Below, in pieces: positions 53,971 to 63,292 of a stretch of 64,000 nt of DNA. The stretch is from positions 1-64,000 of the forward strand of contig CAZWHY010000015.1 in the NCBI GenBank assembly GCA_964633725.1, read 5' to 3'. Position numbers and translations under genes: made by a program. Under the pieces are notes generated by a model. The model did no database searches and was not told the DNA's origin. It saw nothing but the letters and a program-made list of their open reading frames with translations. This stretch comes from Berkiella_A sp964633725 (GTDB taxonomy: Bacteria > Pseudomonadota > Gammaproteobacteria > Berkiellales > Berkiellaceae). Position 1 is the stretch's first letter. Each line of letters starts with the position of its first letter.

Positions 53971-55818
53971 ATGATAAGTGGTATAGAGACTGTCAAAGCA
54001 CCTAAAAATTTATCACAAACGCAACACAATCGAAATATTTATGCGTTGGATAATTACGGTTTTATTAATGTTTTCTGTGTGGATGATTTTACAAGAAATT
54101 TATATGCCCTAGGATTATCGCGTGATTACATACGTTTAATTTTGAATGTGATACATGCTAATTTAGTATATGGTTTATCCCAGAAAATAGGGGTTATGCC
54201 TGGGCTGTTTGCAAAGGGTGATGGTGCGCTCAAAGAGTATCTATATCATCATATCAGTGACACAGTTGAGTATCGTAGCAAAGAACAAGCGGTGGATGAT
54301 TTAATTGAAGCTTGGAACAGCGTGGCGAAACATCCAGAAGCTGAAAAGCAGCATATTTTAGCTGGTAGCACTAAAGACGCTCTAGTCAAAATTTCTGATT
54401 TCACACGGTTTGTGTATTATAAACCATTTATTGAAAGTATATTTGATATGGTGTTAAATGCTTGTTCCAAAAAGAGCATGAAAACATTTCTGCCATTTTA
54501 CATGGATTTTTCGGCGCTGTTTTATGGTGCTTTGTCTTGTAAACCTTTACGCTTTAATCAGTTCTCTAATGCTATATTATTACAAAAAAGAATGAAAGAA
54601 AGTATTCGCTATCACAAACTCAATAGCGAGGAGATTGAAATTTTAAGAGGATTGGCGGCAGAAAAAGATATTGTCTTTGACTCTCAGTACTCAGCGAATC
54701 CAGATATTATTGAGTTAAAACAACGATTTCATCCGATGGGGGAGCATTTTGCTTTTGTCTCTAGATATTCAGATTATATCCAAACAGAGTGTCGAACCCA
54801 TATTGCAGGATGGGCTGGTATTGAGTTATCTTTTTTGGAGGAAAAACATTCTCAAGTTCTTATCACCAGTGCATTATTAAATTTACTGGAAGGTAATATT
54901 CCCGTATCCAATGATTTTGAGTTGCGAAAAGATTTAGAAGCGCTCATACAAAAAATAGTTTCTCCCAGCAGTCATGATGCGGAACTCGTTCATAAAGTTT
55001 TCAAACATCATCATGATGTTTTTTCGGCAATGGTAGCGCCTCAAAAAGAAATATTAGTCTATCAAGCCTTATTGGATGCAGTGGTATCTTTTGCTCAAAC
55101 AAAAAAAATCTCCCTTCAATATCCACTGCCCTTACCCAAACTGTTAAACTGTTTGAAAATACCACGCGAGGAAATTTTAGATGGATTGCTACAAGGGGAT
55201 GACATTTTATTAGAGCCTGCTGTATTATTTTCTATATTTCAGACCTCTGGTTCAGCTGATATTAAAGATACGGTATTGAGTATTATTCAAAATCACTTAG
55301 CGCAGAAAAAGCTAGAACATGTCGCCCGTTTTAGGCCGTTTTGTATGGGCGGTGTTTTGGATCGAGCTTTAAATGTTCATTGGCCTTCACCGATGAGCGC
55401 TTCGATGGTGCAAGAGGAAGAAGAAGATAATATTGAGGGTCTACCATTCGCAAGTTCCCGTTTTGCTATCAATGATAGCCCGATTCATCTCGTAGCAGCG
55501 GCTGTAGAGGAGGAAGAGGAGGCGTCGTTGGCCATTTCATTAATCAGACGGCCAGTGGTATCACCTTATTTTTTTAGTGTGCCGTTATTATTTTCTCATG
55601 GCCTTAATTTGATGGCCGCTCAACCGCGTAAAGAGGACATAGAAGCGTTGGAGCTTCTTTTGAGGGCGATTAAGAATACGTGGGAGCCAGTGGTTATGGC
55701 AGATGAGGAAGCCGTTGATCAGCTGGTCAATCAGTTAGACCAAATAAGTTTAGCAGAGCGCTCTCAGCGTAAAGAAACGGTTAAAAAATCAGGTTTTTTT
55801 GGTTTTTTTGGCAGTTGA
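53971..55818 (+). CDS. Orphan 615-residue protein after the pilus operon
   Basis: Start ATG at 53971, with AAGGA about 7 bases upstream; an in-frame TTG at 53908 has no such site. No signal peptide or clear membrane segment. Mostly helical with mixed charge, two acidic clusters in the C-terminal third (EEEEDN near residue 492, EEEEEAS near 522), and an unusual end GFFGFFGS preceded by basic residues. I do not recognise a family. It is not an mshQ homologue by length or composition. Candidate lineage-specific or effector protein. Confidence 0.65.
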   Translation: MISGIETVKAPKNLSQTQHNRNIYALDNYGFINVFCVDDFTRNLYALGLSRDYIRLILNVIHANLVYGLSQKIGVMPGLFAKGDGALKEYLYHHISDTVEYRSKEQAVDDLIEAWNSVAKHPEAEKQHILAGSTKDALVKISDFTRFVYYKPFIESIFDMVLNACSKKSMKTFLPFYMDFSALFYGALSCKPLRFNQFSNAILLQKRMKESIRYHKLNSEEIEILRGLAAEKDIVFDSQYSANPDIIELKQRFHPMGEHFAFVSRYSDYIQTECRTHIAGWAGIELSFLEEKHSQVLITSALLNLLEGNIPVSNDFELRKDLEALIQKIVSPSSHDAELVHKVFKHHHDVFSAMVAPQKEILVYQALLDAVVSFAQTKKISLQYPLPLPKLLNCLKIPREEILDGLLQGDDILLEPAVLFSIFQTSGSADIKDTVLSIIQNHLAQKKLEHVARFRPFCMGGVLDRALNVHWPSPMSASMVQEEEEDNIEGLPFASSRFAINDSPIHLVAAAVEEEEEASLAISLIRRPVVSPYFFSVPLLFSHGLNLMAAQPRKEDIEALELLLRAIKNTWEPVVMADEEAVDQLVNQLDQISLAERSQRKETVKKSGFFGFFGS

Positions 55819-55820
55819 TA

Positions 55821-56390
55821 TTATTCTCTTGCGACATGATTGCGTATTTGATGTATGCGTATTATCTCTGTTTGACCTTTGGGTTTGCCTTTGCCAGATT
55901 TGCGAATAATAAACGCTTGTAAGTCATATTGGCCACGAGGTAATCGTTGGATTTTGAATGTGGTGGATTCTTGGAATCCCCCTAATGCTTTGCCATTGGC
56001 TTTTAATTGAATGCGATCACTGGGGTGCAAGTCTGGCTCTAGGAATAATTTAATCTCTATCTCATTTGTCTCATGGGTGAATATTGTGTCTGCTTTAGGT
56101 TGTGTCATGACCATTTGATAATGTTTAATCTCAGCAGGACGCGTACTGGGTGTGAGTGTTTGTAATGGGATTTGTGTACTGATGGGCGCAATAGGCTCAG
56201 GCACTTGAGATGTAGGTGTTTTAGGCAGAATAATTTTTTGGCTATTTGGGGCAGGTTGGTCAGAATATATGGTTTTCCCATTATTGTCTTGAGATTTATA
56301 TACCGTACTGGCATAACCACTTTGCCCAAAGAAGAGCAAAGTGGTTGTGCTTAGCAAGATAATGTTGAATATATTGATGAGTCCTTTCAT
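55821..56390 (-). CDS. DUF4124-domain periplasmic protein
   Basis: 189 residues from the ATG at 56390 with a signal peptide (KGLINIFNIILLSTTTLLFF, cleavage near GYAS). The DUF4124 motif is YKSQDNNGKTIYSDQPAP (residues ~31-48). A Pro/Thr-rich linker and a small beta-sandwich-like C-terminal part (IEIKLFLEPDLHPSDRIQLK) follow. Such genes commonly stand next to glnA, as here (10-base gap). Function unknown. Confidence 0.82.
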   Translation of the reverse strand: MKGLINIFNIILLSTTTLLFFGQSGYASTVYKSQDNNGKTIYSDQPAPNSQKIILPKTPTSQVPEPIAPISTQIPLQTLTPSTRPAEIKHYQMVMTQPKADTIFTHETNEIEIKLFLEPDLHPSDRIQLKANGKALGGFQESTTFKIQRLPRGQYDLQAFIIRKSGKGKPKGQTEIIRIHQIRNHVARE

Positions 56391-56400
56391 CGAACTATCT

Positions 56401-57810
56401 CTACAGACTATAATACATATCAAATTCAACCGGGTGTGTGGTCATAGCCAAACGTGTTATTTCCTCTTCTTTTAAGACAATGTAGCTTTGCAATAAATCG
56501 TCGGTAAAAACGCCGCCTTCTTTGAGGAATTGATTGTCGATTTTGAGCGATTCTATTGCGTCACGCAAGCTATACGCGACGGTTTTTAACCCTCGTGCTT
56601 CTTCTGGGGGAAGATTGTATAAATCTTTATCCATCGCATCACCTGGATGGATTTGATTTTTAATACCATCTAAGCCAGCCATTAACATTGCAGAAAAGGC
56701 AAAGTAAGGATTGGTTGCGGCATCTGGGAAACGAATTTCAATTCGGCGCGCCTTTTCAGAGGTCGTATAAGGTATACGAATAGCGGCTGAGCGGTTGCGT
56801 GCAGAGTATGCTAAGTAAACAGGGGCTTCAAAACCTGGGACTAAGCGTTTGTAGCTATTGGTGGAGGCATTGGTGAAAGCATTGAGTGCTTTGGCATGCT
56901 TGATAATACCACCAATATAAAATAAAGCATTATCAGATAATCCGGCATAACCGTTGCCGCTAAAAATATTCTGGCCATCTTTAAAAAGCGATTGATGGCA
57001 ATGCATACCACTGCCATTATCGCCAACAATGGGCTTGGGCATGAAGGTTGCAGATTTACCGTAGGCGTGGGCAACATTATGCACCACATATTTTAGAATT
57101 TGTAGTTCATCTGCTTTTTTCACTAAAGTATTAAATTCTGTTCCAATTTCGTTTTGGTTGCCGGTTGCCACTTCGTGGTGATGCGTTTCAACTTTTAATC
57201 CCATTTCTTCCAGTGTTAAGCACATTTGAGAACGTATATCCTGAGAAGAGTCTACAGGGGGAACAGGGAAGTAACCACCTTTGACAGGAGGGCGATGACC
57301 CAAGTTGCCATTTTGTTGAGCACGATCGGAGTTCCAAGCCGCTTCGTCAGAGTCTACAGAGTAGGATGCGCCGTTCATACCCACTTTCCAACGTACATCA
57401 TCAAAAATAAAAAACTCAGGCTCAGGGCCAAAATAACAAGTATCGGCAATACCTGTGGACTTTAAATATTGCTCTGCGCGTTTGGCTAAAGATCGGGGAT
57501 CTTTGGTATAACTTTGTAATGTCGATGGATTATGAATATCGCACCTTAAGATTAAGGTCTCATCTTCTCTAAAAGGATCTATAACGGCTGTTTCTGTATC
57601 GGGTAATAAAATCATGTCAGAATCGTTAATACCCTGCCAGCCGGCGATAGAGGAACCATCAAACATTTTGCCTTCCGCCAGTGATTGCTCAGAAATTTGG
57701 CTGGTCGGAACAGACACATGCTGTTCTTTTCCATGGGTATCTGTAAAACGATAATCCACAAACTTAACTTCGTGCTCTTCAATGAGACCTAAAACTTTTT
57801 GTATAGACAT
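56401..57810 (-). CDS. glnA: Glutamine synthetase, type I
   Basis: 469 residues, the enterobacterial length. KMFDGSSIAGWQGIN, GPEPEFFIFDD, VEKADELQ-like KYVVHNVAHAYGK, FMPKPIVGDNGSGMHCHQSL and the adenylylation loop MDKDLYNLPPEEA with Tyr398 mark a GSI-beta enzyme controlled by adenylylation through PII. AAAGGGAA lies before the ATG. Only 15 bases separate it from the upstream TusA-like gene, and no sigma-54 promoter was found in that gap. Confidence 0.98.
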   Translation of the reverse strand: MSIQKVLGLIEEHEVKFVDYRFTDTHGKEQHVSVPTSQISEQSLAEGKMFDGSSIAGWQGINDSDMILLPDTETAVIDPFREDETLILRCDIHNPSTLQSYTKDPRSLAKRAEQYLKSTGIADTCYFGPEPEFFIFDDVRWKVGMNGASYSVDSDEAAWNSDRAQQNGNLGHRPPVKGGYFPVPPVDSSQDIRSQMCLTLEEMGLKVETHHHEVATGNQNEIGTEFNTLVKKADELQILKYVVHNVAHAYGKSATFMPKPIVGDNGSGMHCHQSLFKDGQNIFSGNGYAGLSDNALFYIGGIIKHAKALNAFTNASTNSYKRLVPGFEAPVYLAYSARNRSAAIRIPYTTSEKARRIEIRFPDAATNPYFAFSAMLMAGLDGIKNQIHPGDAMDKDLYNLPPEEARGLKTVAYSLRDAIESLKIDNQFLKEGGVFTDDLLQSYIVLKEEEITRLAMTTHPVEFDMYYSL

Positions 57811-57825
57811 GGGGGTTCCCTTTCT

Positions 57826-58107
57826 TTATTTTTTATTTTTATGTTTGCTAACTATAATCTTAAATAGCCAGTGCCCCGCTTCGGGTTCTTCTATGGCGAT
57901 AATATCATGGCCATGAATGCGGCACCAAGTTGGAATGTCTTGCTGAGTACCTGGATCCGTGCAAAGAATTTCAACCTTGTCTTGTTCTTGGCAGTGTTTC
58001 ATTAGATTTTGTAATTTTATAACAGGCATTGGACATAATAAGCGACATGCATCTATTCTATGTACATGAGTTTTATAACTATCTGTTGGGTTAGTTTGAT
58101 TAGGCAT
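57826..58107 (-). CDS. TusA/SirA-like sulfurtransferase
   Basis: 93 residues. RIDACRLLCPMPVIKLQNLM contains the family's CPxPV motif with the sulfur-carrying Cys; DPGTQQDIPTWCRIHGHDI is the second typical block. It overlaps the PP-loop gene by 8 bases, so it is likely its dedicated sulfur donor rather than the tusA of the mnm5s2U relay. Confidence 0.88.
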   Translation of the reverse strand: MPNQTNPTDSYKTHVHRIDACRLLCPMPVIKLQNLMKHCQEQDKVEILCTDPGTQQDIPTWCRIHGHDIIAIEEPEAGHWLFKIIVSKHKNKK

Positions 58108-59212
58108 TTGTTACCACATCTGTAGGAATAAAATCTTTATTCGAAAATTCTTTTTGGTCCAGATACCATTCGGGTAATACGTCTGCCGGCGTCATGGGCG
58201 TGACTTCTAAAGTGAACTTTTCACCATCAAGTGGATGAATTTCTGCGATTAAGTTTAAAGGGGAGCTTGATTTTGGGTCTAATTTACAATAACGGCCTAA
58301 TAATTTTGCTGCCAGCTCAAAATCTTCCATACTTTTCATCGTGCCATCGATAAGCATTAGTGGGCCTGTACCATTTAAAGGCTTAATATGGATAAATTGT
58401 TTTCTATAGCCCTGTAGGAAGTTATTTTCACCTTCCTCTCGTCCGATGATCACTTTAAAGTGGGGTTTTGGTCTTAAGTGTCTGCCAATTTTAAGCAGCA
58501 TAATGTCATCTAACTCATATTGTTTACTACCATGAGCCTGCCATAAGTCATGTAATTTTGCCGAATAAGATTTGTCGGTTAGGAAACAGCAGCCACCAGC
58601 GGGTTGAGCATAATCCGTAAACCCATAATGTTCTGCGAGCGCTATTTGACCGTGACGACCTCGACCTTGAAAGTCATGTAGTTGTTCTCTATCTACCCAG
58701 CCTTCGCGTTCAGGTAGCGTTGGTGCTAGCAATTTTGCACATAAGGGGCGGAGCAGCCTGTCTTCTGCTTGAGACTCGTTTTTAACGATATTCATCGTTT
58801 CTCTACGCTGGGATTTAGGTCTCTGACCAACCACTTCACCTGTAATGATAAAATCAAAATCGTGTTCTTTTATCCATTCTAGAGCTTTGCCAACCATAAA
58901 AACTTTGCAGTCTAAGCAAGGGTTTAGATGTTTGCCATAACCAAATTTAGGTTGGTAAACCACTTGTTTATATTCTTCAATAACATCCATGATATGCAAA
59001 GGCATATCCAGTGTCTCTGCGACCCATAAGGCATTATTACGCTTTTTCTTTTTTTGATCTTTCTTTCGAATAGCATGCGTGTGCCCTTCTACACAGAATC
59101 CAGTATAGAAATTAATTCCCTCTACATGGACACCTTGAGCTTGGATTGTTTTTGCGGCAAGCAGGGAGTCTAGGCCGCCAGAGATAAGGGCGAGAGCTTT
59201 ATATTGTTTCAT
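58100..59212 (-). CDS. PP-loop tRNA thiolase-like protein with a C-terminal extra domain
   Basis: 370 residues. The N-terminal PP-loop ATP pyrophosphatase motif is LISGGLDSLLAAK; NPCLDCKVFMVGKAL and GGCCFLTDKSYSAKL supply Cys residues for persulfide chemistry or Fe-S binding, as in MnmA/ThiI-like enzymes. The C-terminal part (~235-370; FKVIIGREEGENNFLQGY) resembles the NFACT-R-like domain seen in this family. It is often annotated as a 2-thiouridylate methyltransferase, which is doubtful; tRNA thiolation is the safer reading. Coupled to the TusA-like gene. Confidence 0.8.
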   Translation of the reverse strand: MKQYKALALISGGLDSLLAAKTIQAQGVHVEGINFYTGFCVEGHTHAIRKKDQKKKKRNNALWVAETLDMPLHIMDVIEEYKQVVYQPKFGYGKHLNPCLDCKVFMVGKALEWIKEHDFDFIITGEVVGQRPKSQRRETMNIVKNESQAEDRLLRPLCAKLLAPTLPEREGWVDREQLHDFQGRGRHGQIALAEHYGFTDYAQPAGGCCFLTDKSYSAKLHDLWQAHGSKQYELDDIMLLKIGRHLRPKPHFKVIIGREEGENNFLQGYRKQFIHIKPLNGTGPLMLIDGTMKSMEDFELAAKLLGRYCKLDPKSSSPLNLIAEIHPLDGEKFTLEVTPMTPADVLPEWYLDQKEFSNKDFIPTDVVTNA

Positions 59213-59294
59213 CGTAGTGTTCTCGGAGCTATATAGCGCAGTTTATTGAAAAACACAGCATTATAGCGAGAGTGGCGACAGATTGCTATGGGTT

Positions 59295-59876
59295 TTAGTG
59301 AACCGACTTATTGCCAGGTGATTTTTTATCGCTCAAAGGCAATGCTTGGGTACTTTGTTGAATTTTTTTCCAAGCCAGTTGGCTACCGGACGATTGCCAA
59401 CGTTCTATCTGTTCCAATAGATTGTGATCTGTGGTGGAGATATCACGAGTGGCTTGTAAAATATCGGTTAGAATAATAAATTGCGTACAGAGCGTTGAAA
59501 ATAAATTTGCTTGTTTTGCATGCTCATGTTCAGACAAAGTGGCATAAGCCGTTTGACCCAGTTTGACGAAATATAATTGGTCAACTCGTTTGCGAGTTGC
59601 GCGTTCTGGAAATAGTCCGGCGAACAACAAGCATTTATCGCCTACCTCTTTCAGCATGGTGGGTGGTTGGCCATTTTGTAATTTTTGGGTACTTTGCAAA
59701 AAATCTAAACCTAAAACACTATGTGCTACCATAGGTCTCTCGACAAAGCGCATGAGTAAAAAAACAAGATAGGATTCTAAATCTTCTTCTAATCGAATAG
59801 ATAATGTCTCTTGCGCCTCGTGAATCAATGCCTGCCATTGGGCGGTTGACGTTGGGTGCAATAACAATGAGCGCAT
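59295..59876 (-). CDS. Hypothetical protein, 193 residues
   Basis: All-helical, soluble-looking protein with an acidic first half (ETLSIRLEEDLESYLVFLLMRF) and a well-behaved hydrophobic core pattern, so it is probably a real gene; the overlapping plus-strand frame at 59288-59476 is its shadow. I do not recognise the family. It lies on the strand of the glnA/tusA/PP-loop genes, 82 bases upstream, and may be transcribed with them. Confidence 0.6.
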   Translation of the reverse strand: MRSLLLHPTSTAQWQALIHEAQETLSIRLEEDLESYLVFLLMRFVERPMVAHSVLGLDFLQSTQKLQNGQPPTMLKEVGDKCLLFAGLFPERATRKRVDQLYFVKLGQTAYATLSEHEHAKQANLFSTLCTQFIILTDILQATRDISTTDHNLLEQIERWQSSGSQLAWKKIQQSTQALPLSDKKSPGNKSVH

Positions 59877-60230
59877 ATATAACCCCTTTACTTCTAAAAT
59901 ATGCCTACTATCATCATATCGACTCTAAGCTATAAAACTTGAGATAATATGGTAGTCTCTGTTTATGACTGGTTTATTTTAAGAATAGTTGATAATTTAT
60001 GCAGGGGCGAATCAAAATGATTTGTCTAGCAGTCAATATGACTGATGAGATAAAAAATGCCCGGGTAAGATCCCAGGCAAATATTAATTTGTGTTAGTGA
60101 GAGATTGATAACATTAGTGTCCCATAACCAGAATAATAGGGATAGCGTTTACATCCAGATGCTGTGTAAGTGATCAACTATTTGTGCTGTACTAGATATC
60201 AAATATATAAATATCAAGAAGGAATATCGT
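59877..60230. other. 354-base intergenic stretch with an orphan terminator
   Basis: Lies between two divergent genes. It holds one hairpin (reported separately) and no coding frame. AAGGAATATC just before 60231 is the pip ribosome site. Confidence 0.5.
60052..60079 (-). terminator. Minus-strand intrinsic terminator without an obvious gene
   Basis: Stem TGCCTGGG/CCCGGGCA (one mismatch, 6-base loop), followed on the minus strand by six T (bases 60057-60052). No minus-strand protein gene lies upstream of it, so it may end a small RNA or an antisense transcript starting within 60080-60230. Confidence 0.5.
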
Positions 60231-61181
60231 GTGAAAAAATTATATCCATCTATCAAACCTTATAATCAACACGAGATTGATGTCGATGGGGGGCATGAGG
60301 TTTATCTAGAAGAGTGCGGCGATCCAGATGGCATACCTGTTTTATTTGTGCATGGTGGTCCTGGTGCAGGATGTACGGTGGATGACCGCCGGTATTTTGA
60401 TCCAATGCGCTATAGAATCATTTTATTTGATCAGCGAGGTTGTGGTCGTTCTAAACCGCATGGTAATTTAGAAAATAATGATACACCTTCATTAATGCGA
60501 GATATGGAAGTCATACGAGAGCATTTAAATATACAACGTTGGATGTTATTTGGTGGTTCCTGGGGGTCCACTTTAAGCTTATTATATGCACAAAAACATC
60601 CTGATAAAGTGATGGGGTTAATTTTAAGAGGCATATTTCTGTGTCGAGAACAAGATTTAAAGTGGTCTTATCAAGAAGGCGCCAATCATATATTTCCTGA
60701 CTATTGGGCTGAGTTTATGTTGCCGATTCATGAGTCAGATCGCTCGGATGTCATTGGTTCCTATTACAAATTATTAAATAGCGATGACGAACTCGCTCGT
60801 ATGGGGGCGGCGAAGCATTGGGCAGAGTGGGAAGGTCGATGTGCTACCTTACATCCATGCAAAACAGTCTTTAATCGTTTTACACATCCTCATACGGCGA
60901 TGAGTCTGGCACGTATTGAAGCGCACTACTTTGTGAACAAAAGCTTTATTGCGCAAAATCAGATTTTAGATAACATGGATAAACTAGAGAATATACCAGG
61001 TATTATTGTTCATGGTCGCTATGATATGGTGTGTACTTTGGATAATGCGTATAAGTTGCATCATGCTTGGGAGCGATCAGAGTTGCATATTATTAGAGAT
61101 GCAGGACATGCTGCCAGTGAGGCAGGTATTACAGATGCATTAGTGAACGCGACGAACATTATGGTTCGTTACCACGAGTAA
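60231..61181 (+). CDS. pip: Prolyl aminopeptidase (family S33)
   Basis: 316 residues, GTG start with AAGGA upstream. Alpha/beta hydrolase: HGGPGAGC oxyanion region, nucleophile Ser110 in GGSWGSTLSL, Asp265 in HGRYDMVC and His293 in DAGHAAS; FDQRGCGRSKPH is the S33 signature. It frees N-terminal proline from peptides in the cytoplasm. A second homologue begins at the window end. Confidence 0.95.
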   Translation: MKKLYPSIKPYNQHEIDVDGGHEVYLEECGDPDGIPVLFVHGGPGAGCTVDDRRYFDPMRYRIILFDQRGCGRSKPHGNLENNDTPSLMRDMEVIREHLNIQRWMLFGGSWGSTLSLLYAQKHPDKVMGLILRGIFLCREQDLKWSYQEGANHIFPDYWAEFMLPIHESDRSDVIGSYYKLLNSDDELARMGAAKHWAEWEGRCATLHPCKTVFNRFTHPHTAMSLARIEAHYFVNKSFIAQNQILDNMDKLENIPGIIVHGRYDMVCTLDNAYKLHHAWERSELHIIRDAGHAASEAGITDALVNATNIMVRYHE

Positions 61182-61602
61182 TCGCATTGATAACATATTC
61201 CCTACTATACGCAAAACCACCTGGCAATGAGGCGCGCTGATTACCAGCGCGCTGATAGGTTAAATGCTTACAACGCATGCTATCGCCCATTTATATAAAC
61301 CAGTCCTCATTAAATTTCAAATCTCTAGATATTTCAAGAAAATTTTTAAATTCTATGGAAATAAGCGATAAGTTTTATATCCTCATTGCAACCATTCATC
61401 AGAAACAAGTAGATTTTAGCTGTTTTTGGCATAATCTTTGATGTTAGATCTACTTCTGACAAAGGTATCAGTTTTTGTCCTGTGTTCAAATGAGCAATCG
61501 CTTTATTTGATTTTATTTCTTGATTTCCCTCTATCTTAAAATTTTCAAACAATGTAATCATAAAAGGGAGCACAGCAAAAGGTATGACCCAAGGAGGGGA
61601 CA
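61182..61602. other. 421-base intergenic stretch
   Basis: Contains a GC-rich perfect 8-bp hairpin GCGCGCTG/CAGCGCGC at 61232-61252 (5-base loop), about 50 bases after pip, which could slow transcription or stabilise the mRNA end. The rest is AT-rich with no credible gene; a minus-strand frame at 61346-61672 lacks a ribosome site and overlaps the next gene. The AAGGAGG of the following gene is at about 61592. Confidence 0.45.
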
Positions 61603-63228
61603 ATGCTAGAGATGAAAAAAGCTGGAAAAGAAGAAGCCTTAGAACAAGATGGTATAGCGGAAGACAAACCATTTTCTGTGAAAATTTTTACCACAGCAAC
61701 AGAATATGATTATGCAGAACCGTGGAAGGCACCCTCAGTCAAAAAATGGACAGGTTCTGGTTTTGCGATTGATGGAGATAAAATTATAACCAATGCACAT
61801 GTGGCAGGTGGATCCGTTTTCCTGGAAGTGCAGCTTGCCAATGATTCAGTCAGGTACAAAGCGGAACTGAAATCTGTGGGGCATGATTGCGATTTGGCCA
61901 TACTAGAAGTCGATGATCCAGAATTTTGGGAAAAAGCACGTTCTGTTACAATTGCTGATACACCGACTCGTCGAGAAAAAGTAGAGGTACATGGTTTTCC
62001 CATGGGCGGGAAAGAGTATTGCATTACCAGTGGAATTGTTTCACGCTCAGAAAGTGATTATTATGCGCATAGTGAGGAAATGCTATTGATCACCCAGGTG
62101 AGTGCTGCGATTAATCCGGGGAATAGTGGTGGGGCAGTGATTAATAAGAAAACGGGTGAAGTAGTGGGGGTCGTCCACCAAGGTTTAAGAGGTGGGCAAA
62201 ACATCGGTTATATGATTCCCGCTAGTGTTTTGAAACATTATATTCACCAAGTTGAAACGGATAACATAGGCTTTCCAGACTTGGCCATTCAGACTCAGAC
62301 AATGGAAAATAGTCTGCTCAGAGATAGTTACATGATGGAAAAAAAACAAACAGGCATATTAGTGACTGACATTCACTTATTATCGAGTGCGTTTGCATGT
62401 CTAAGAGAAGACGATGTCATCATGGCAATAAATGACCATCCCGTTCATAATGATGGTAGTGTCTATAATGTCGGTTCTATGAAAAAAGTTGGCTGGCGCT
62501 ATCTGATTAATAATAGTGAAATGGGAGATGAGGTTACTTTCTCAATATTACGAAAGGGTAAAGAATGTACGGAAAAGTTTACTTTGACAAAGGCTTTACG
62601 AGGTACCAAAGTCATTGGCGGACTAGAGTTTGGCAAGCAGCCTAGTTATTTTATGATTGCGGGACTCATTTGTGCACAACCTGTGAATAAAAATTATATT
62701 TACGATACAAAAGAGATGTTTCCCAATAGACAAAAGAAATTTGAAGGGGAGCAATTAATTGCTATCAATACGGTCTTAGCATCAGAATATACAAAGGGTT
62801 ATAGTGGTTTTAGGGGAGAGCTTATTGATAAAGTCAATGGTCAAAAAATCCGTAATATGGATGATTTGCTAGAGGCTGTGGAAGGACATTTAGGCAAGAT
62901 GCACATCATAAAATTACATTCTGGCAAACAATTGGTTGTGCCTAATTTATCTAAGCCTGAGGTTGCCGATGCCTTAATCCAATATGGTATTGAGCACGAT
63001 CGCTCTAAAGACTTGGTCAAAAAGGCACAAGAAATTGATCCATTAGATATGATAATGGGATTAGATAGTCAGCCCGTATTGTTTAGCGCAGACTCTAGTG
63101 CGAGCATTCAAGATAAAGATGCGATATTACCACCTTCTGTTGTATTAAAACCCAAAAAAGAGGATGCTCTCGATGACCAGTTTGCCCAGTTATCGGTACA
63201 AGACAATCCTAACGTACGGCCACATTAA
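61603..63228 (+). CDS. Deg/HtrA-like trypsin-family protease without a signal peptide
   Basis: 541 residues, ATG with AAGGAGGGG upstream. Trypsin-fold domain with His66 (ITNAHVAGG), Asp97 (HDCDLAILEVDD) and Ser175 (INPGNSGGAV; most Deg proteins read GNSGGP). PDZ-like regions follow (~240-330, with VTDIHLLSSAFACLREDDVI, and ~355-440, with ELIDKVNGQKI). The N-terminus (MLEMKKAGKEEALEQDGIAE) is charged with no export signal, unlike DegP/DegQ. Layout resembles plant organellar Deg9/Deg10-type proteases. Either a cytoplasmic protease or one exported by a non-Sec route. Confidence 0.85.
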   Translation: MLEMKKAGKEEALEQDGIAEDKPFSVKIFTTATEYDYAEPWKAPSVKKWTGSGFAIDGDKIITNAHVAGGSVFLEVQLANDSVRYKAELKSVGHDCDLAILEVDDPEFWEKARSVTIADTPTRREKVEVHGFPMGGKEYCITSGIVSRSESDYYAHSEEMLLITQVSAAINPGNSGGAVINKKTGEVVGVVHQGLRGGQNIGYMIPASVLKHYIHQVETDNIGFPDLAIQTQTMENSLLRDSYMMEKKQTGILVTDIHLLSSAFACLREDDVIMAINDHPVHNDGSVYNVGSMKKVGWRYLINNSEMGDEVTFSILRKGKECTEKFTLTKALRGTKVIGGLEFGKQPSYFMIAGLICAQPVNKNYIYDTKEMFPNRQKKFEGEQLIAINTVLASEYTKGYSGFRGELIDKVNGQKIRNMDDLLEAVEGHLGKMHIIKLHSGKQLVVPNLSKPEVADALIQYGIEHDRSKDLVKKAQEIDPLDMIMGLDSQPVLFSADSSASIQDKDAILPPSVVLKPKKEDALDDQFAQLSVQDNPNVRPH

Positions 63229-63263
63229 TGTTTTGAGTTTACAGAGTAGCGCACTGTCATATT

Positions 63264-63292
63264 AACCCTTCTTGAGATAGAAGGGTTTTTTT
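63264..63292 (+). terminator. Intrinsic terminator of the Deg-like gene
   Basis: Perfect 9-bp stem AACCCTTCT/AGAAGGGTT with a TGAGAT loop, running into seven T in total, 36 bases after the stop. Confidence 0.93.

Noticed and set aside
59288..59476. Plus-strand frame inside the 193-residue hypothetical gene
   Set aside because: It is antisense to a longer frame with better coding character and has no ribosome-binding site.
61346..61672. Minus-strand frame of 108 codons upstream of the Deg-like gene
   Set aside because: It overlaps the Deg-like start, has no ribosome-binding site at any internal ATG, and its composition is that of shadow coding.
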